From: Nissolia schottii
Lineage: Eukaryota > Streptophyta > Magnoliopsida > Fabales > Fabaceae
Assembly (NCBI GenBank): GCA_003254905.1
Contig: QANU01067122.1
Location: forward strand, 1-64,000
DNA length: 64,000 bases
Direction of reading: 5' to 3'
Made by a program: the position numbers and the translations under genes. The notes beneath the pieces are model-generated. The model was not told where the DNA came from. It saw only the letters and a program-made list of their open reading frames with translations, and did no database searches. Numbering within the stretch: the first letter of the stretch is position 1; every line of letters begins with the position of its first letter. Shown in pieces: positions 58,171 to 64,000 of the stretch.

Positions 58171-61100
58171 TTAGTATGGCCTGAATCGAGTAGGTCTTCT
58201 AAACCTTGGGACCCTTCTGCATGTTAAGAAGATTTAATCATCATCATCATCATATAATGCAAGGAGTGGGCCACGAAGAAATAATTTTTCATAAGCTACT
58301 TTAATAGTTCAATCAGCCAAATTTAACGCCATCATCAAATCATGTAGTGATACATCATTAAAAAGTTGGTGAGTTTCCAAATAGCTGTTGTCATAGCTAA
58401 CCTCATTCATTCATATCATTGCTGGTAAACGAAAGTCTAAAAAAATTTCGCAACAACAGTGTATCAAAATTAATCCATAGACATATTTATATATGCTCAG
58501 ACCATCACAAGAAAAAGAATAAAAAAATAAAGCTAACACATTCTAGTTTTTTGATGTGTTGTTAGGTGGTCATGGCAACGGGAATGCTACAGACTATATG
58601 CAAAGCACTATTTCAACTAAAAAAAATACTTTTACTTTGTAGACATCAAAAAGTACGCAACGCATAGCAGAGACATGCGAAAGAAATAATGAATCCAAGG
58701 TAAATTTTTTATTTTCCTCAGTTTATGATAATAGCTTACCCATAACTCATATAAGGAGGATAGAATGGAGAAGGCATGTAAGGCCTCCTAGATCGGAAAC
58801 CCATAGGTCTTCTTCCAAAATACTGTTTCATTCCAGGAACATTTGTGCGCTTAGCAGACACCTGAAGGGAAAACCAGAATTCAAGTATGATCAAACAGAC
58901 AGGCAAAGGGAGAAACTAATTGAATTTGCAAGATTATCTAATAATAAAGACCTTCAGTTGACGACCATGCAATTCTGATTCATTCAACAGGAGAGCATTC
59001 TGAACAGCATCGACCTCAACAAACTCTACATAAGCAAATCCTTTAGGTTGACCAAATTTGTCTGTCAGTATTGTCACTCTGTTCACAGTTCCGCATGACT
59101 GAAAATGCTGTTGAACTTCTTCGGGTGTGCAAGCATAGTCAACCTGAATCATAATTTGGAAATTAAAAACTCAGTTGAATCTTTACAACATTATAATGTA
59201 ATTAAAAACTGCCTGGAAAAAATTTGAAATACAAGGCACTGGATCCTCTCAAAGTCAAGTTAGCAAAAGATTCAAAACACATTAATGCGATCTAGATGCA
59301 ACCAGCAAGAGAATCAAGAAAAGCTTAAGAAGCAATTAAACTTTAACAGCCAGGATGGGCCTTGTTGTAGGGTAACAATTGGGCGTAATTATAACCGAAG
59401 TTTCACATAAGATGTGCAAATGATAGGTCTTGCAGTCATTGAAAGACTGATTAGTAGCCTTTTGCTTTTATGAGAAAGCTATAACTAAAGCAAGAATTAT
59501 CCTTTACATTTACCAGCCAGCTCCTCATCTTTAATTCTTAACCAATAGGACCAAAGAAAATTACAAAAAAATAAGCTGTTAGCAACCATGAAAGACTAGA
59601 TTGCCGAAAAATATAAACCTACAGACAGCTAAATCAATCTACTCATGCACATAGCATATTTCACAATTACAGATATAAAACACAAATCAAAACAGAGTTA
59701 TGCATGGCAGCATGGAAATGAAAAGAAACAAAATAAAGATCTGCAAACCTCACATTACCAACATAGATTGATCGAGCATCCACTTCCTCTTTTTCAGCTT
59801 GACTTGCGGAGGAGCCAGCTGAATCTTCAAGTCAAAATAGAAGTAAAATGTCACTTGCCAAAAGACATTAATATTATCATTAAATGTTTCAAATATGCAA
59901 ATAAAATTCAAAATCAAGATTTGAAGGTGAAAAGTATACTACCCATCGTATGCACCCCTGTAGTTTAAAACCAAAAAAAAAGAAAGAAAAAGGATGGCTG
60001 GCATCATGGTTATCAGAATCTTACAATTCATGATCCGTATCTCACGATTCAGTTTGATTCAGCATGATAACGATCCGTATCATGCACTGAATAGTAGATG
60101 ACTTTGAATCTTACGATACATGTACCGATTCAATGTGTTGTGAAACAATTCAACGATTCATTACTTTCTTTCTACTTTCACCCATTCTCATTGGGGAAAT
60201 TAAAGAGTTAAATAAGCTTAAATTGTTACATGAAATAAACTAAAGAGGCATAACTAAATACACCATTTTAAAGTATGTCACTTAATTTCCATTCTTTTGA
60301 AATAGAGATTTCATACATTCGCTAACTCACTCAGTTTATTAGTTAAACAGTTAGCTATTTGACTTTGAAATGTTGATATACAGTTTTTTTTAATGTTTTT
60401 TTACATGAAAAATATATGTATACCATATCTAATTATTGACCATGAATCTTATGATTCACGATACGGTTTGATTCACGATTCGGAAAATAATCTTTCCGAT
60501 TCACGATTTGGAAAATAAGCTTTCCGATTGACGATTCAAATCTCGATTTGATAACCATGCTTGGCATCTTCCACAGGTGCTAAAAAATTCAACAGCATAG
60601 CGTTATAGATAGCAAAGTCATTTTTTGTCAAGTCAACAAGTGCCTAAGTTATTTCATAACAATAAACCAATATATTGCATTCAACATACACCCCTCGTTT
60701 TCTCTTTCCAATCTCCATTATCTATATTAATTGCTTAATGGACTTCTTGTCAACCCATTTATTGCATCTCCAGTTTATTACCTTCCCCCTTCTCTTGTTC
60801 TCTCCCCAATCACTATTACCCAGAACTGTAATTTCATGATCACACTTTCTACAGTATGGTTTGGGTTTATTTTATATTCTGCACACGCCTTGTTAATTCA
60901 GACATTAAATAAGCAGATTAAAACGCTTGTGCCTTCATGGAACAGTATTTTCATTGAAAAAATCAACATCAACCAATGTTGATATTGTTTGATGTTCTTT
61001 CCAATAAGAAAATTACATTATTTACATCTATTCAAGAACGATGAAAGTCAAAGCATAATTGTCCAAATAAAAAAGTTCTTTTTAAAACTCTAACAGATCA

Positions 61101-62263
61101 GAATAGGGCACATCCAAGATATAACAAAAAGCAAGGGAAAAATATTTGAAAGATAGGCGTGTATTCAATGAGCAAAATTTGGCTGGATCATAGATAAACC
61201 CCTGCTACTTAATGGATTTTGTTATTGTTCAAGGAAAAAACGACAGAAACAGTAGAAAGGACATAATATATGCGCAATGACACGACACAACATATTAGAT
61301 ACTTATCGCTTTTTTACTTTACTATCCAAAAAAACACATGCCTGTGACATTAAATACACCGTTACTCGTTAGTTTCAAAACATGGAAATTGCAAACCATA
61401 CAATAGATAAAGGATATGAGGTTAACATTATCATGTGTGTGTGTGTGTGTGTGTGTTTTTCTACTATTCTCTCCATACACACTCCCAAAATATTTGCATA
61501 ACAGGTAACCCTAGCACCCAAACCCAATACACCAAGCCATAAAACTCAAAATCCACACAAACTTACCCAATCACTAAGGATGCCCAACAGAGTTACCAAA
61601 CTATGGAAAATCAATTTCGAATGGGAAGCTAAAGAGTGTACAATCATCAAAACTTCATGTGCAGAACAAATATATAAAACAGACGAGCTCAAGTAGTAAG
61701 ATTGCCATATCATATGCAATTGGATCTATACAGTTCAACGAACCAACAAGACGTATATAATCAAATCAGCTGCAACATTCACATCAAGGAAACCAATAAT
61801 TAAGAAAATCTGCAAATCAGCGTATATGTATACGGATTTGTGTTTGGTTGAGAATAAAACCTTGAACAGCGCCCATCTCTTTCTCGACCTTGGCCTGCAT
61901 TTCGCGGAGGGCGCTCGCTTCTTCCTCGATCTCCTTCAGCCTCTTCTTCATGTCCTCCAAGTCCTGTCAACAAAAATATAATAATTCAAAACCAGATTCA
62001 TCGAACACACACAGACACAGACACAGAAAAATTACAATCAAGAAAAAATTAAGCCCGATAAAAACAAAATTAATAGAAAACCTAAGAGAGAGAGAGAGAG
62101 AGCTATGCAGTAATGAAGGAAGGAAGGAACGAGCCTTGTTAGTGGAGGCGTGGTGATTGTGACCGTCTTCATCCTCGTGCTCCTCGTGCAGGTCGGCGTC
62201 GGCGTCCATGTCAGCCTCGTCGGGAATGTCAGCGCCGTACACTTCGTGCTCTTCCTGCTCCAT
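58171..62263 (-). CDS. Nuclear poly(A)-binding protein, PABN/PABP2 family
   Basis: Six exons on the minus strand, 62263-62135, 61963-61861, 59824-59754, 59143-58952, 58861-58740 and 58216-58171, join to 220 residues, the usual length of plant PABN proteins. The N-terminus is acidic (EEHEDEDG). A coiled-coil helix follows ([22 protein letters not shown]), then one RRM with RNP2 SIYVGNV at about 97-103 and RNP1 KGFAYVEF at 135-142. The tail is Arg/Tyr/Pro-rich ([17 protein letters not shown], then [11 protein letters not shown]). Human PABPN1 and plant PABN proteins bind growing poly(A) tails in the nucleus and stimulate poly(A) polymerase. Introns 2-5 are GT-AG, but intron 1 needs a GC donor (AAG|GCTCGT) to keep frame. 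Arabidopsis has three PABN paralogs; the exact one is not resolved. Intron 2 carries a TIR element. Confidence 0.93.
60005..60559. mobile_element. Palindromic TIR element, about 555 bp, in PABN intron 2
   Basis: The left end CATGGTTATCAGAATC and the reverse complement of the right end, CATGGTTATCAAATCG, form a TIR. Both arms are packed with GATTCACGAT and CGATTC words that can pair with each other. Flanks GCTGGCAT and CTTGGCAT share TGGCAT, a possible imperfect 8-bp hAT target duplication. It has no coding capacity and lies in an intron on either-strand orientation. Confidence 0.6.
61434..61456. repeat. (TG)n microsatellite in PABN intron 2
   Basis: About eleven TG units without interruption. 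Confidence 0.85.
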
Positions 62264-62879
62264 CTCTCTCTTTCTTTCTCTCTCTCTCTTCGATTCGGTG
62301 CCGAATCAATATATAGATATTTGTGCGTAAGCTAAGAAGAAGCAGTGAGATAGGGTTGAAGATCTGTCATCTGAGTTTTGCTGCAGGGGAAAGATGGGGG
62401 TGAGATGGGGAAGGGACTCGGTTTTTTTTTTTTTTTTCCTGAAGGGATTAGGGGGCGGGCTGGGTGGGGAGAAAAGCCCAAAGTTAAAAACGTTGAATCC
62501 ACACCCTTGTGCATGTCATGTGCGTCTTTGAAACCCCTCCCTCCTCTTCGGCCCTTTTATTTTTGTTAACAAAAGTAGCCATATTCTTTGGTAACGTGCG
62601 ACAAGAAAAACAAAGCAAAATGAAATTACACAATCACGGCTTCTTTGTGAAGAAGAGCGAGAATATTCTTAAGAGGAGAATCAGAGACAACCCACCCTCC
62701 CCTAACTACTTCTGGACCCCTTTTTGACAAGGTGATCAATACACTTATTCGTTGTGCGAGGCACATACTGGATAGCCACATCTCAATCCCGATTCATGAG
62801 TTGATGAGTGGAATTAATCAAGTCCACATACTAGTACCTTTTGTATGAGGGAAAACAAAGTCTTAAGTTTGAGGGAGTT

Positions 62880-64000
62880 GGTAAGTATCATATTTTGGTA
62901 TTTTTATAGGTCAAAATGACACTTATATGAATTGTTCAATATGAATTTACTAGCTAATTTCCCCATTTTTGTATGATTTTATCAAGTTTTAAAGAATGGA
63001 TGCATATATGTGTAAAATGATGCATTTCTTGTCAATTTCTCATATAGGTAAAAAGCATGGATTAAAGGGACTACAAGGCGAGAAGAATAGAAGGAAAAAT
63101 GAAGTTTCTAGTTGCTCAGCACCTCCTTAGGTCGCTCAACGACATCTGTTCTGGATAAGAATAAGAAAATTTAAGGATGAAGAAACTTTAAGGTGAAGAA
63201 ACCTAAACCGCCTAATCCGCTTAGGGACCCCTATAATCCGCTCAGCGGCCTGTGCATGATTTTCTCTATAAAAAGAAAGTGAACTGAAGACAGAAATGGA
63301 GTTCTAAGGAGTCGTCCAAAGAGCACACTGAGGTCGACGCTCACCGTGGCGTGAAAACGTTGTCACGATGAGCTTCAATCATATTGCGCCTTTGATTTCT
63401 TCTTGTAAGATGGAAAGCTTCCATGGCTATGGATAGCTAATCTTATTATTGTTAGGAATTGATGAGTAATACGGTTTGAATGTATCCATCTTAACTTTTT
63501 TACATATGAAGCTATTAAATTCCATGATTTTGCATGATTTGATCTTGAACTTAATGCTTGTTTTAGCCTGATGAACTATAACTTAATTTAAGATTTGATT
63601 TTGTGGGTGAGCGTGACATCATTGAGCCAGAATCAGATCGATTCATCTGATACTTCCTAATTGCTCGAGAGAGAGAGTTTGGCATAGCAGTCGTTTTAAC
63701 ATCTGAAGCTACTACGATTCGTGTTATTAACTGTGTGCGAGAACGACAGTTAACATCGGGAATCGAATGATCTTCTCATGCTCGAGAGGGATGGGTAAGA
63801 TAAGAATTGGTGGCGAGAAAATCAAGAGTTTGATAGTACATGCGCATTAAGCTAATGGATCTATGAAAACCGTAGTACGAGTTAAATCCCAGTAAGCTTT
63901 CTTATTTGATTTTCATCCAGTTTCATTTTATTGCTTGTTTTAATTTATTTGCTTTCAAAAATCAACTCACAAACCAACCAACCATCTTGTTTATTCAACA
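62880..64000 (+). mobile_element. Probable gypsy-like LTR/leader fragment, cut by window end
   Basis: About 1.1 kb that changes character from the flanking DNA. It has GC-rich words (CGCTCAGCGGCC) and a TATAAAAAG promoter-like word at 63268. Further on are GCGAGAACGACAGTTAACATCGG and, near the end, GTACGAGTTAAATCCCAGTAAGC. These words are reminiscent of long LTRs and leaders of plant Ty3/gypsy elements. No coding domain is visible and the right end is outside the window, so the class is an inference. Confidence 0.35.

Noticed and set aside
1-64000. CRISPR arrays, operons, phage or bacterial genes, tRNA or rRNA genes
   Set aside because: None was seen by eye; the spliced genes and transposon content are those of a plant nuclear genome.

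Overview
This is a plant nuclear window, AT-rich, with intron-containing genes, GT-AG splice sites and dense transposon remains. The protein types, the (A/T)-rich introns and the mix of copia LTR elements and short TIR elements point to a eudicot, probably a legume such as soybean. The species is an inference; no marker in the window settles it.

Seven apparently intact protein-coding genes are supported. From left to right they are: an R2R3-MYB transcription factor (11429-12958, +); an intronless E-type pentatricopeptide repeat (PPR) protein (19660-21558, +); a thioredoxin-fold protein without a CXXC site (28357-30673, +); a HAD-family hydrolase orthologous to Arabidopsis At2g33255 (31999-36280, -); a chloroplast carboxyl-terminal processing peptidase, CTPA (44081-49430, +); an alpha/beta hydrolase with a GHSAG nucleophile elbow (51992-54495, +); and a nuclear poly(A)-binding protein of the PABN family (58171-62263, -). 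I worked out exons for each spliced gene by matching reading phase to splice sites, and every joined frame closes exactly. The genes are unrelated in function and independently transcribed; there is no operon-like or cluster logic.

The rest is mostly transposon-derived. A degenerate but full-length Ty1/copia element with LTRs lies at 22498-27553. A truncated copia remnant lies at 15230-17275. There are two probable solo copia LTRs, gypsy-like LTR fragments at both ends of the window, and two LINE relics. Several short TIR elements have recognisable target-site duplications: a 300-bp hAT-type element at 4595, a 287-bp element at 8415, a 386-bp element at 32475, a Harbinger-type element at 37998 carrying a GC-rich cargo, a 764-bp element at 42973 and a 555-bp element at 60005. 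Pseudogene scraps include an ARK/KIN-U type kinesin (18441-18898, -) and a MYB R3 tail (56140-56265, +).

I found no CRISPR, operon or otherwise clearly new molecular system. The items most worth a second look are the cargo-carrying Harbinger-type element, the non-GT donor needed in intron 1 of the PABN gene, the 15-bp frame-preserving minisatellite beside the PPR gene, the kinesin pseudogene, and a two-block duplication linking the PPR 3' flank to the HAD locus.
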